Below, one piece after another: positions 30,756 through 42,150 of a stretch of 64,000 bases of DNA (position 1 is its first letter; every line of letters begins with the position of its first letter). This DNA is from Cepaea nemoralis (Eukaryota; Mollusca; Gastropoda; Stylommatophora; Helicidae), in assembly GCA_014155875.1 (NCBI GenBank), contig JACEFZ010022425.1:301001-365000 (forward strand). Direction: 5' to 3'. Under the pieces are notes generated by a model. That model saw nothing but the letters and a program-made list of their open reading frames with translations, made no database searches and was not told the DNA's origin. The translations under genes and the position numbers were made by a program.

Positions 30756-33290
30756 CATACAAAAGAACAGGCTCTATGTATCCCCTCAACACTCTTTTTC
30801 TCGTTTCAATTGACATCTTTTTATTGGTCAGAATGTTTTTCATCTTGCTAAAGGCTACTTTCGCCATGGCGATTCTTGTTCTAATCTCTTCTAGGCATCT
30901 CCCATCAGATGTTATGACTGTTCCAAGATAATTGTACCGATTCACTTGTTGAAGAATATTTCCATTTACTTGTATATTACAATGTGGCACTTCTTCATTC
31001 CTAGTGACGACCATAACCTGAGTCTTTTTACAATTTAATTCTAACCCCAGCTGCTCACTGTGTACAACAACCGCATCTACTAATTGTTGCAGGTCCTGCG
31101 CATTGTCTGCAATCAATACTGTATCATCTGCATATCTAATGTTATTGATGTTTCGTCCTCCAATGCTGATTCCATTTATATCCTCTACATTTCTGAAAAT
31201 ATTTTCACTGTATAGGGAAAAAAGATCTGGAGACATCACACATCCCTGCCTAACACCTCTCTTAATTGGCTGATATTGTCCCACTTCATTATCAATCCTT
31301 ATTGCAGCTTGTTGTTTCCAATATATGTTCTTCATAAGTCTAATGCATTTCCCATCAATTTGTAGATCTGCAAGCATATCCACCATGTTGACATGTCTAA
31401 CTCTATCAAAAGCCTTTGTATAGTCAATAAAGCAAAGATGTATATCCTTGTTTACTTCTATAGCACGTTCAATAACTGTTCGCAGCATATACACAGCATT
31501 TACTGTACCCTTTCCTTCTACAAACCCACATTGTTCTTCCCCTATTTCAGGTTGTATCTTCTTCCTCACTCTTTGCATGATAATTCTTAGCAAAATCTTT
31601 GTGATGTGACTCATTATACTAATTGTTCTATGTTGATCACATTCCAAGGTTCCTGATTTCTTTGGGATTGCAATAAATACAGAGTTACATAATTCAGGAG
31701 GTATATCTCCAGTATCATATAATGTGTTCATCAGTCTGGTGACTTGCTCTAGTCCAAATTCTTCTAAAGCTTTAATCATTTCTGTTGTGATGTTATCTGC
31801 ACCGGGGGCCTTGCCAGCTTTCATATGCTTAAGAACATTTCGAACCTCCATCTCCAAAATTGGCGGTCCTTCATTATTAAATCTAATATCATACTGTTCG
31901 TCTCTGTTATCATCATAAAGGTGTTTCACATAATCTGTCCATACATGTAGAATCTGGTCTTTTTCTATTATGATTTTGCCATCTTTAGTTTTTAGACACC
32001 CTGTTGATGTACTTGTTCTTTTATTAGTAAGTTCCTGAATTCTTTTGTGCACTAATTTAGTATTTTGACTGTTGTGTTGGTTTTCAATTTCTAAGCACTT
32101 TTCCTCAAGCCATGATTCTTTTGCCTCCTTACATAATATTCTGACTTGTCTGTGGATTTCTTCATATTTGACAGAATTATTTTTGTTGAGTCTTCTTGTT
32201 TCCATGAGGTGTAAAATTTCTTCAGTCATCCATTTCTTACGACCCACCTTCTTTAATTTTGGAATAGTTGTTTCTGCAGCCACATTGATTGAATTCTTCA
32301 ACGTTTCCCATTGATCATCCACATCCTGGAATAATATCTCTAGATCAGACAATATTTCAAATCTGTTCTGTACTTCTATGTTGAATTTGTTTTGTATTTC
32401 CTTGTCATTACTCAATGTACACAAATCATATTTAGTGTTTCCTGTTATATACTTGACTTTCTTCAACTTTATCCTCAATGTTCCTGTGAGTAATCTGTGG
32501 TCACTATAACAATCAGCACTGGGAACTGTTTTTGCTACTGTTAGCGCGTTTCTAAATCTTCTGCTAATGAGAATGTAGTCAATCTGGTTTCTAATCCTGC
32601 TATCAGGACTCCTCTATGTCCATAATCTTCTAGGGTGTTGCTTAAACCAGGTGTTTCCTACAATCATTTCCTGTTCTTTTGCCCACTCCACGAGTCTGTA
32701 TCCTCTTTCATTTCTCTCTCCTAAACCATAGTTTCCTACTGTGTATCTATCCCCTTGATTTCCTACTTTTGCATTGAAGTCCTCTATTATGATGTTTATT
32801 TCTGAATTTTTACATTTCTTTAAGGCAGCCTCTATGTCATTATAAAATTCTTCTACACTATCTTCACTGGATTCTCCTGTTGGTGCATATACTTGAATAA
32901 TATTTATGCTAAAAGGTCTGCCACTTAATTTAACTAGTAGAACTCTGTCCGACACGGCCCAATATCCTTGAACAGATGTTGATGTTTTCCGGTCAAAAAT
33001 AATTGCCACTCCCCTATGACGATCTTCACCTCCAGAATAAATAATCTTGAAATCGTCATCTATCTTGATGCCTGATCCTGTCCATCTCGTTACGCACATA
33101 CCTAAAATATTAATTTTTTCCTTTTAAATTTCTTGTTTTATGTTCTCTAATTTTCCGTCGTTGTTTAACGTCCTAACGTTCCAAGTTGCTAATTTTAACG
33201 TCTCTGTCCTTGTCTTGCGATGATCAGTCTTTAAGCGAATCATGATATACTAGGCACTTTTAAAGAGGTAGTTTGCCGTTGCTTTCCTCT
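30756..33290 (-). pseudogene. LINE A copy 3, best-preserved RTE-like element, 3'-truncated
   Basis: From 33290 downward: 5' region with GAAAGCAACGGCAAACTAC; endonuclease beginning LATWNVRTLNNDGK (about 33190), a stop, then frame 32614-33099 (IIYSGGEDRHRGVAIIFDRK, VYAPTGES, EDFNAKVGNQG) and, after a shift near 32615, SADCYSDHRLLTG. An uninterrupted RT frame spans 32478-30756: MKAGKAPGADNITTEMIKAL, FIDYTKAFDRV, GVRQGCVMSPDLFSLY, IRYADDTVLIAD (YADD at 31123-31134), RYNYLGTVITSDGRC, EPVLLYG. The usual catalytic Glu of the endonuclease (SETRW) is Val here (CVTRW). The C-terminus is lost at the junction with LINE B copy 2. Confidence 0.88.
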
Positions 33291-33399
33291 ATGGCAGTGA
33301 CCTTACTGGTCGGAGACCGCAGCCATTGACTCAAGAAGAGTTCATCTGCCTGCCGTCGTAAAACTGGAGACCATGACCCACAAATATCTGTCGGCTGCC

Positions 33400-33765
33400 C
33401 CTCAGTGCATAATGCCGTCTCCATAATGCTAAAACAACAGTCCTCCACGAAAATACAGTTCATCATCGATGGAAACGGCAGTCACTAGAAGACCAGCAGC
33501 AACACATTTCTGCATAAGGCAAAAAAACAAAAAGGTCACTTCTGCGACACAACCAGCCGCCATTGCTCCGAACATGCAGTTCACGCCCCACAACCTCGGG
33601 CAGATTTAAAAGCAGTTCACACGAAATTCACAGCTCACAGCGTCAACTCAGTAGCAGGGCGACGGAACTATAAACTACCAGTCCAACATGAGGAAAATGT
33701 GAATGCAAACGTTAGCAACGAGCATAAACACTTCAGAAGCATTAACCCTTTCACTGCCTATCCTC
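33400..33765 (-). repeat. Repeat H copy 4
   Basis: Minus-strand match to repeat H, recognised by TACAGTTCATCATCGATGGA, CGCCATTGCTCCGAACATGC and GCAGGGCGACGGAAC on the plus strand. It abuts the LINE A copy 3 5' end. Confidence 0.6.
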
Positions 33766-33784
33766 CATGAAACACGTATTAGTA

Positions 33785-34130
33785 GATACTGAAAAATAAC
33801 TCAACAAAACAATCTTTATGCCAACAATATGCTACCAATGCCACACCTGGACAATGACAGAAAAATAGAAAACAACAATTACAACAACGGAAATGAAAAT
33901 TCCTGACAAGAATAATCAATGTATCAAAAAGTGAAAAAATCAGAAACGATGAAATCAGAACTAAAGTGGGGATTATAGGAGCTCTAGATTTCTTTAGAAA
34001 ACAGCATGTGAAATGGTACAGCCACATAAAGATACTACCAACTGACACTATACCGCAATAAACAAAGATGTCCAAACCAAATGGTAGCAGAAGAAAAGGC
34101 ATACCATGTAAACGATTGACATAGGGAATA
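33785..34130 (+). pseudogene. LINE relic, post-palm and C-terminal region
   Basis: Reads SIFMPTICYQCHTWTM, then after shifts IRNDEIRTKVGIIGALDFFR and KQHVKWYSHIKILPTDTIPQ: the LCYQCQTW box, the EIR..VGI box and the (H)(V/I)KW.GH box of non-LTR ORF2 C-termini. Related to the relic at 845-1080. Confidence 0.6.
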
Positions 34131-34264
34131 GGGATTAATAGTGCCCATGGGAATCTCGATACACGAAGCCCATAAACGGACCCTCTCGGGCTGTTACTGC
34201 TCCACCTCGACACGAAAATGTATGAGAGGAACAAGATGAGAAAGTGAGAAATATGAAAACGGCA

Positions 34265-34440
34265 ATTATAATCATCATTATCATGTGCCTTGCTAACTGA
34301 TCTCCAAAATTGTAGCTCTGAATCAGCTCCACTGATGACATTCCTCCACGATGCCTTCTTGGCCCATCCAACACCATTTCTCTTGTTCTGTCTCTGCTCC
34401 TGATGATAATCCTCCACAATGCATTCTTAGTGCCATTTTA
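34265..34440 (-). pseudogene. LINE C-terminal relic with (ATGATA)-type tail
   Basis: Minus-strand frame SRDRTREMVLDGPRRHRGGM then SSVELIQSYNFGDQ corresponds to the GR.R...LDG...W.G.SSVELI...DR C-terminus seen at 17740-17860 and 44590-44705. It ends in a degenerate ATG/ATA tail at about 34265. Confidence 0.55.
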
Positions 34441-34511
34441 CATTTGGGCAGCTTTCCTGTTTGCTTATAACAAAACAGTAATTAAAATAATACCTATACT
34501 TTATTTATTGA

Positions 34512-34760
34512 GCATCGGCTGGCCGAGTGTCTAGAATGCCGGATTCTCCTTCGGGAGATCCGGTTTCGAATCCTCGGTAAGGTATGGATTTGTTTATGTC
34601 GCGATGCTAAAAGAAAACCATAACCTGCACAGTTCATGGCGACTGTGCTAGCCAGGCGGTCTTAATTCTTTAGACTCAGGACGCCCCTGTCATACATCGC
34701 AAGGCACTGTATCGGCAGTATATGACAGTTTTTTGACAGTATACGTTGTTTAATAATATA
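34512..34760 (+). mobile_element. SINE Q, tRNA-derived head
   Basis: Head with A-box TGGCCGAGTGTCTAGA and B-box GGTTTCGAATCC at ordinary spacing, separated by a stem-like CCGGATTCTCCTTCGGGAGA, reminiscent of a class-II tRNA variable arm (Leu/Ser). The body contains AACCTGCACAGTTCATGGCG. A single copy in the window. I do not call it a tRNA gene because the acceptor stem does not pair. Confidence 0.6.
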
Positions 34761-34984
34761 TGCATAATTTTGGTAAACTATAAACGTGTTGGAATCTTAA
34801 TTTGGTTCAGATAATAAAATTAACAATAAGCTGGTCAATTGCAGCGGCGATTAGAAAATCACGCAGGCGCGAATATTACCTGGGAAGCCATGACTGAAAA
34901 ACGGCGTCGTTACTCTGCTTACATTATGCACGACAAGACGGGCCAAATTTAGACAGAGGTCACACTGGGACATTTCCAAATTGC

Positions 34985-36110
34985 AAATGTAGTTGTTGAG
35001 TTGAGTTGAGTTAAAAACCGACATAACTGCACTCAAGACATTCCCATAGTGCTCAGTCCCCTCGTTCAACAGCCAGCGAAGAGTCATACTACTAATCGTT
35101 CCCACCGCTATCTGATTAAAAGTTCTCCTGGTCTTTACCGTCAGTTTTGAGATTCTTCCAGAACCCCTGCCGATCCCCCGCAATCTCATTCTTTCCACAT
35201 ATGGGTTCTCAATCTGTTCCTCCGCCTTCTCCATCTGGTCTCACAAGCGCACGACCACTTCCCCCTTGTCCATAGGCAAGATACCACCAAGAGGTGCATT
35301 CCCTGCTAGCCTATCAGCCTGTTCATTCCCCCGTACATCCGCATGGCCAGGGCAAAATATCCATACAATTCTCACAATCTGTGACATCTGAAGCGACGAG
35401 AGCCATTCCACACGAAACATTCCTTTATCCACCTTGCTAAGCATATTCATTGAATCCGTAATGAACACAACGTGTGTTGCAGTAGTCTCCTCTAGCCACC
35501 AGAATGCCGCTGTTACTGCCTTCACATCCATTCTCATGCTGGAGGTCGTAGTCTCATATGCCAGGCTCTCTTTTTTCAAGACTCGCCCATTAGCCTTTGC
35601 AATAAACCCCCAGTCTGGTTCTCACTACTGACCCATCGGTGTAGATGACTATGTCACCTTGATGTGTGTTGCTCTGGATTAGCTGTTTTTCTTCAAACTC
35701 AGTGCGGCCCGCTGCCCATTCTCTGCTCTCACGACCAAGTGTTATTATTACATTGTGCCAGTCCGTCATGTCATCCGGAACTTCCACCCACTCTCTTTCA
35801 CGATTGATGGTCTCTAGATCACACACCTGACTTATAAAACGTTCTGCCTGTGCCATCCAGGACCTGCCTCGTCTTAGTCTATGAGCCTTTACCATATCCA
35901 TTGCTGCATGCAGCGGGTGATCCCTGTCTGCGGCAACTCTCAGGTACCATTTGGCCTGAAGGACCCTATGTCTATCCGTCATTGTAGTTACGCCAGGATA
36001 TGCTTCATGCAGATAACTGGTGTGTCCTTTGTGCACCCCAGTATTAACTGCATGGCAGCATTCTGTATGCGCTCCAACCATTCAAACTGCCTTTTTGATA
36101 CTGTCAACAG
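34985..36110 (-). pseudogene. LINE G: end of RT, RNase H domain and C-terminus
   Basis: Frame 36081-35590 ends with the first RNase H motif IVIYTDGSVV. After a shift, 35579-35241 carries SMRMDVKAVTAAFWWLEETT, VVFITDSMNMLSKVDKG, WIFCPGHADVRGNEQADRLA; after another, 35234-35000 is the C-terminal tail (VERMRLRGIGRGSGRISKLT, FNQIAVGTI). RNase H catalytic positions D (YTDGS), D (ITDS) and D/E (GNEQAD) are present, but the second, normally Glu in an R.E/M.E context, is Asp (RMDV). A 3' end with repeated AACTC lies at about 35000. The RT palm is not in the window. Confidence 0.75.
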
Positions 36111-36277
36111 CAGCAAATTGCAAATGTAATAACCTTTTAAAGCCCTGACTGTCGAATAGAGATATGCCCGATTTCGGAAAGGTGTAAGTTTGAAGATTGA
36201 GCAGAATCCACTACTGGCAACGCTGATCGCATTCCAGTACGAACCTCGGGCCTTGTCAACGCCAGATTGGAAGCACT

Positions 36278-36760
36278 ATAGTCTGTCCAGAAATGAATAC
36301 TTCACTCACCATCAATTATTTTGAAAACTGTCTGTTGCGCCGTTATGAAATTTTTCCTGCTCTCTTATATTTACCCCCACCCAAAGAATATGTCTTTGAT
36401 AGGTCCAAAAGCAACTTAAATCATCGAAAGCGGCGACATTTCTTTGATGTTTTGGCGAAAATGTAGTGAATTCACGCTAACAAACGAATCTTACAGTAAA
36501 GCACGTCATTTCGGGTAACGACACAAGTACAAGGCGCAGCCACATTCGTATGGGAGTGGGTGCAATTTAAAAAAAAGTCGCTTAAAAGTCGACAGGGTCG
36601 GCTTCATTGCACCGGGTTTTTATCCCATATAGCTCAGTTTCTTTCCGCAACGCGGAAAGCGTCGCACAAAGCACGAACTCCGTAGCTCCAGCGACGACCC
36701 TCGGAAGTATCCAAAAAATGCACTCGTGAAATGAAGGACGCTGCCCGGAATAGAGCATAC
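36278..36760. mobile_element. Repeat I copy 2
   Basis: Aligns along its length with 9835-10306, including ACTATAGTCTGTCC at the left, CAATTATTTTGAAAACTGTC, ATTTACCCCCACCCAA, TTCGTATGGGAGTGGGTGCAAT and GCACGAACTCCGTAGCTCCA. The right end is more degraded (GCTGCCCGGAATAGAG). Confidence 0.6.
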
Positions 36761-37215
36761 AACCTTCGAAGCCCGAGTCAGACGGCTTGGCCACTTCACC
36801 ACGGAGACTCCCGAGAGGGGTGCAATGTGTAATATTAGTAAAGACAGAGAATGTACAGAGGCATGGGGTAAATAATGTGTAAATTGACAGGAAAGTAGAA
36901 GGAATATATTTCTTACCTTATTTTTCATTTCCTTCTTGTTTCTTCAGCTGTACTCAAGTATTCATGTTACTAGGATGCATTTAGCTTTTTATATTGAGTT
37001 CGTGAAAGCTTCCAAATAGCTGTGCGTTAATGTGCGTATGGAGTGACCACAAATGATACCGCAATTTAGTCATCATGTGTCCATTTTTAAGGATCTGTTC
37101 GGCTGTCTGTGTAGTTTGTTCACACGTACACATGGGTAACAGACCCGCTTTGAGTCTTCGTGAAAGATTGTCTACTCTGTTGTTTACCGTTCAGAGACGG
37201 AACATGATTATCTGC
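36761..37215. other. No recognisable feature
   Basis: Non-coding, no repeat recognised. Confidence 0.4.
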
Positions 37216-37222
37216 TTTGCAC

Positions 37223-37365
37223 TATGAAAATAGTTGTCAGTGTCTCTGTAGTGGGCTTTCTTCTTAACGACCAAGATGTTGCTCCTCTTTTGATTTATGA
37301 AAATAGTTGTCAGTGTCTCTGTAGTCGGCTTTCTTCTTAACGACCTAGATGTTGGTACTTTTTTT
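37223..37365. repeat. 73-bp tandem duplication
   Basis: TATGAAAATAGTTGTCAGTG with the following TGTAGTGGGCTTTCTTCTTAA recurs 73 bp later (37223 and 37296) with few changes. Confidence 0.85.
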
Positions 37366-37509
37366 TTTTTTTGAAGTTTATAGATTGATTCGTATGCACG
37401 TGTGCTGTTCCCTAATTCGACAACGTGATTGCTCTCACGTTTCTTGTTATACCACAATATGTCGATTTCCACCGCAATATTACTCTTTTGTTGGTATTCA
37501 ATGCGTTTA

Positions 37510-37576
37510 GAGTGTTGTTGTTGTTGTTGTTGTTGTCTTTTTCTTTTTTCTTTTTTTTTTTTTTTTTTTATACCAG
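37510..37576. repeat. (GTT)n and T-rich tract
   Basis: About eight GTT units at 37510-37536, then a mainly T run to 37576. Confidence 0.9.
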
Positions 37577-37849
37577 TTGTTTGTCACCGCTGAGGGTTTG
37601 CGGAATTGAAAATTCATCACAGTGGAATACAAACTGTTGCAATTGACATTGTGCTGATGCTGTAATGTTTAGGGCCTGCAATTCGTCTGAATAGTTGGAG
37701 TAAAATATCCCAGTAAGTGTGCACGTGGATTAAGGTCTGCGATCTGTTCAGACCTTAATCTCTGTCGGATGATTCCAGTAGGCTGATGACTGCTCTCGGC
37801 TGCATAAAATTCAATCCATCCTTTCTTCAATAGTCCTCTTTCTCTTTCA

Positions 37850-39435
37850 AAACATGGTCCTCACATTTTGTTTCCAGTAACATTTATCAATATTTAATAG
37901 CGCGGACTGGGTTAACATCTTGACGTCACACAATTTTAATGTAGTATTGTCAGCTGCCACCTGTCCTTTAATTTTAGCCCACACAAGTTCTATAGGGTTT
38001 AAATGAGAATGATGCCATGCTCTTCTATCAACTTGTCAATTTGATATTTCTTGCTTTTTTGCCCCTGTTTTACACGGGACAACAACTGTAGCTTGACATA
38101 TGTTTCTGGAAATGGCATATTTTCCCTTCGAAGCCATATCTTTATTGCCTCCTTTGTGCTCGATGCCGTAGGTATTTTGTCTTCTTGGGCAACAGCATTG
38201 GGATATGATGCATTGTCCATGATTAGACAAGATGGTCTATTAAGGGATGGAAGTACTGTATTCTCGACCCAATCTCTAAATACATCACCATTCATCTCAT
38301 TATGATTATCCCTATTGTCTGTATGCTTTGATACGAACACGAGTCCAGCATTCTGTAGTAAGCCATTATGAGTACTACCAGCATAGGCTATGACCAAACG
38401 CTGTCCTTTACTACTGGGCACATAACGCTTTATCTTTCCATCCACTGATTGCCATTCCTTTTCACTTGTGTGGTGCGCATTTTTCCACGTCTCATCCAAA
38501 TACGCTATGTCATAATTTTCTTTGCGCATTTCCCTTATTTCACGTAGGTATCTGCTTCTCATGGCTCCTAAATGGGATTGCTCGCAAAGGATATTTCTAC
38601 CTCCCTTGTAGTTTCTAAAAGTAAAGCCTAATGTCCTTATAATCTTCCACAAAGTTGTTTTGGATAGCTCTATGTTATTGTTCTTTCTCAACCAAACCCT
38701 AAGTTTTCTTACAGTCACTGTTTCTTTGGCATCCATCATTTTTATAATAACTCGCCTTATGACATCCTTGTCACAACTGTCTACAATCGCCTTTCTACCT
38801 ACCGTTTGCTTATCGCGTGTTGGTTTCATTCCAGATCCTTGCACCCATCGACGAAATGACCGTTTATTCAAACTCAATGCATGTACTGTTATTTTTTTGG
38901 GATTTGTAACAGTATGAAAGAGTTTCCTGCGATCAGCATCTTGACAAAAATATGTGTACAACTTCATATAGGTGCTTTGCAGTGAATAAAATTTCACATT
39001 CAATCCCATTGAACAATATGCACACATTAAAATATTAGCTATTAATATTATATTAATGGTAAGATTTATTTATATATTTATTTAAATAATCACGTTTCAT
39101 GAAAGAACTCACATTGTCGACGCCTCTGAACAATCCCATTTAACTGCTCGCAGTTTGTGCCAAAACGGAAACCACGAGACAATTTTTTTTTTAAAGTGTG
39201 GATGTGTCTTGGTGACAGTGTAATACTTTTAAAATTATGGACTTTATCTCTGACCCGTAAATTATATACCGCATATAAACAAACATTGATATCTGCTGTA
39301 AATCTCCAGAACAAACAATTTTTTGTTGGGTGGACATAATGATACGGTTATGTGCTAAATCTCATAATATTCCCTCAGTTGGTTACTGAGATATGGAATT
39401 TTATATTGGGGCAGAAAAAAGTAAACAGACTATAG
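37850..39435 (-). pseudogene. Tc1-superfamily (IS630-like DDE) transposase gene, one frameshift
   Basis: Frame 39027-37999: helix-turn-helix region (KKITVHALSLNKRSFRRWVQ, TVRKLRVWLRKNNNIELSK), then the DDE domain with first Asp in IAYLDETW (38494-38496) and second in CLIMDNASYPN (38215-38217). The frame ends at EEHGIILI. In another frame, at once after, lies HLNPIELVWAKIKGQVAADN with the third acidic residue (37988-37990), so about 22-25 bp of the usual LRLPPYH segment is missing. Restoring normal spacing would put about 82-83 residues between second Asp and Glu, far longer than mariner. The minus-strand 5' end near 39435 reads CTATAGTCTGTTTAC, a TIR candidate; no partner found. Confidence 0.8.
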
Positions 39436-39585
39436 ACACGAGTTTCGCTCTAGTTTGAGCTCGTCAGTAGTGCATATCCTTGATTGGACCCCGGATCGAA
39501 CTCCGGATCACTGATGTGTGAGGCAGGTATGTACCCACAGACCACGCGGCTCGTTCTAGACGCGACCAAATTACTATAATAGAAT
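39436..39585 (-). mobile_element. SINE R, tRNA-derived head
   Basis: Minus strand: A-box-like GAGCCGCGTGGTCTGTGG and a perfect B-box-like GAGTTCGATCC about 45 bp later. The body GACGAGCTCAAACTAGAGCG with AAACTCGTGTCTATAG resembles a conserved SINE central domain, but I cannot name which. It abuts the transposon end at 39435. Confidence 0.6.
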
Positions 39586-39767
39586 ATTTCAACGTCACCA
39601 ATTACAGGCAATAACTCGAGGTTCACCCAATCGCCGCGACTGACATCCGTCAATCGATGTGGCCTCGAATGATGAGGTCTTCACGATCTGGAAAGTGCCA
39701 CCAGGCTACTAAAGTGCAGCGACCATTGATCAAATTGATTGTTTTGTTGTTTTGGGATACTCAATAT

Positions 39768-39871
<104 letters not shown>

Positions 39872-39904
39872 TGCTATGACAGCCATAGTCAGACTACTTG
39901 TTTT

Positions 39905-40535
39905 GGTTAGTTAGTTAGTCGCGATTCCAACATCAAAGCAAAGAGTCTTCCCCATTATGCTCCGTTCTCATGCCAGTGAATATCACATAAAATGTTCTTC
40001 ACTGCCCCAATTGGGAAGTGGAAGAGACAAAAGTCTCGACAAACAACGGCCGGCTCAGGCACACTTTTTATAATATCGCCACCAGAATGTCACCACAAAA
40101 GTCGTCTACGAAATATGCAGATCATCCTTGATGGAGTTGGCAGTCACTTTCCCAACCAGGTGTTCACCTACAAAGACTCGAAGTTTCTAGATGTTGTTGT
40201 TCCGTTTCTAGAATTTTTCTAGCTAGCCACGCCGTTTTCTTTTCTCCGAACTGTAATTCACGCAATTAACCAACGTCGAACGGATGTAAAGAAACATTCC
40301 ACTGCACAGAATGCCGTCTCCAGAATGCCAAAAGAACAGGCCTCCACGAAAGCACAGTTCATCGTCAAAGGAAGCGGCAGTCAACCAGAACACCAGTAGC
40401 CACACATTTTTGCATAAGACACAACAAGCGGTCAATTCTGTGACATAGCCAGCCGCCATTGCTCTGAACATGCAGTTCACGCTCCACAACCTCTGGTAGA
40501 TTTACAAGCATTTCACACGACCTGGATCTTTTCTC
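39905..40535 (-). repeat. Repeat H copy 5
   Basis: Begins with TTAGTTAGTTAGTCGCGATTCCAAC on the plus strand, i.e. the repeat H terminus GGAATCGCGACTAACTAACTAA read on minus. Internal blocks ATGCCAGTGAATATCACATA, CAGCCGCCATTGCTCTGAAC and AGTTCATCGTCAAAGGAAG match other copies. The (TAAC)n at the terminus supports a retrotransposed origin. Confidence 0.65.
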
Positions 40536-40880
40536 CGGGGCATGCTGGTGTGCTGAGGAATTAATAGGCAGACAGATTGGCTGGCCCTGCAAAACTTGGT
40601 GGAGTATTGATGCATGCTAAGGCAGACGTGGTTGCGGCCTTGTGGGAGCACGTGTACACCACGGAGGAGCAAATGGATCACCATGGTCTGGCAAGAATGC
40701 GACAGCGTGGAGTGACGAGGGGATCTGGCCGATGCTCGACGCTTAGAGGAAAGGTAAGACACACATATAATCAGATTGCTACTGGTACTATTGAGGTTGG
40801 AACTCTTCGCTGGCTTCTGAGGATGAGGACGGAGTGCTTATGGGAATGCCCCGAATGCTGTGATGTCGTTTCTTAAATCA
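40535..40880 (+). pseudogene. LINE G 3' fragment
   Basis: Reads WIFSPGHAGVLRN, two stops, ADRLAG, then an open frame 40577-40876 with KADVVAALWEHVYTTEEQMD, ARMRQRGVTRGSGRCSTLRG, YNQIATGTI and LWECPECCDVVS. It is homologous to the C-terminus of LINE G on the minus strand at 35000-35234. Followed by ATCAATCAACCAATCAG, a likely 3' tail. Confidence 0.7.
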
Positions 40881-41074
40881 ATCAACCAATCAGTCACACG
40901 AAATTCACAGCTGACAGCGTCGCTCCATGAACTTAACTCAGTAGCAGGTCGACGGAACCATAAACAGCCAGAATGCAACGGTAGCCACGAGCATAAGCAC
41001 CGAGAGGCCTTAACCGTTTCACTGCCTATCCTCCATCTTCGTGACCTGATGTGTGTAGGCTAATATCTAGTTGA

Positions 41075-41570
41075 GATACTGACTGCCGCTTCCATCAAGG
41101 ATGAACTGCATGTTTCGTAGTGGACTTTTGTGTTGGCATTCTGGCTACGGCATTATGTAAAGTGACAGGTTTTACATCTGTCCGAGGTTGTTTTGTTGAG
41201 TGAACTACATTACATAGATAAACTGGCGTTTGGCCGGTTAGAAAACATCTAGAAAGGGAACACCAACATATAGAAACATCGAGAACGTAGGTGTAGGTGA
41301 ACATATGGGTGAACATCTTATGGGAAAGTAACTGCCACTTTCATCAAGGATGAACGGTATGTTGCGTAGAGGGATTTTGTTGTGACATTCAGATGGCGGC
41401 ATTGTGTACAGTGTGCCTGAGCGGGCTGTTGTTTGTCGAGACGCCTGTCTTTTCCACGTTTCACATGGGGCAGTGAGGAACATTTTATGTGATATTCACT
41501 AGCACAGGAACGGAGCATAATGGGCATGACCCGTTGCTGTGATGTTGGAACCGCGACTGATCTGAACTAA
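41075..41570 (+). repeat. Repeat H copy 6
   Basis: Blocks GATACTGACTGCCGCTTCCAT, GGATGAACTGCATGTTTCGT, GTGATATTCACTAGCACAGG and the end TTGGAACCGCGACTGATCTGAAC. Part is duplicated internally (41075-41160 and 41325-41410). Confidence 0.6.
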
Positions 41571-41648
41571 ACTGAACTGAATCTTCATATGAAGATAACA
41601 CATTTCATCCTCTGTTACTTTCAATATACGGAGTTAACAATACTCTAT

Positions 41649-41753
<105 letters not shown>

Positions 41754-41850
41754 TAGCTGACCCGGCCCGGCTTCGCCCAGACTCTGGTGGGGAGCATCTC
41801 ATTTAATTCATATAAGTAGTCATATAAGTTCTCGTTCCCGTTACCGACTA

Positions 41851-41897
<47 letters not shown>

Positions 41898-42085
41898 GAC
41901 CCGGCCCGTCTTCGCCCAGACCCTGATGGGGAGCATCTCATTTAATTCATATAAGTAGTCATATAAGTTCCCGTTCCGACTATCTATCTGTCTGTCTGTC
42001 TGACCCGGCCCGGCATCGCCCAACTCCTGGTGGGGAGCATCTCATTTAATTCATATAAGTAGTCATATAAGTTCCCGTTCCCGAC

Positions 42086-42150
<65 letters not shown>

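Noticed and set aside
33779..34417. 212-codon minus frame with hydrophobic segments
   Set aside because: It is antisense to a LINE relic on plus (33785-34130) and overlaps another LINE C-terminus; no independent support.
34515..34590. Possible tRNA gene on plus
   Set aside because: Box spacing fits, but acceptor ends do not pair and no anticodon arm can be drawn convincingly.
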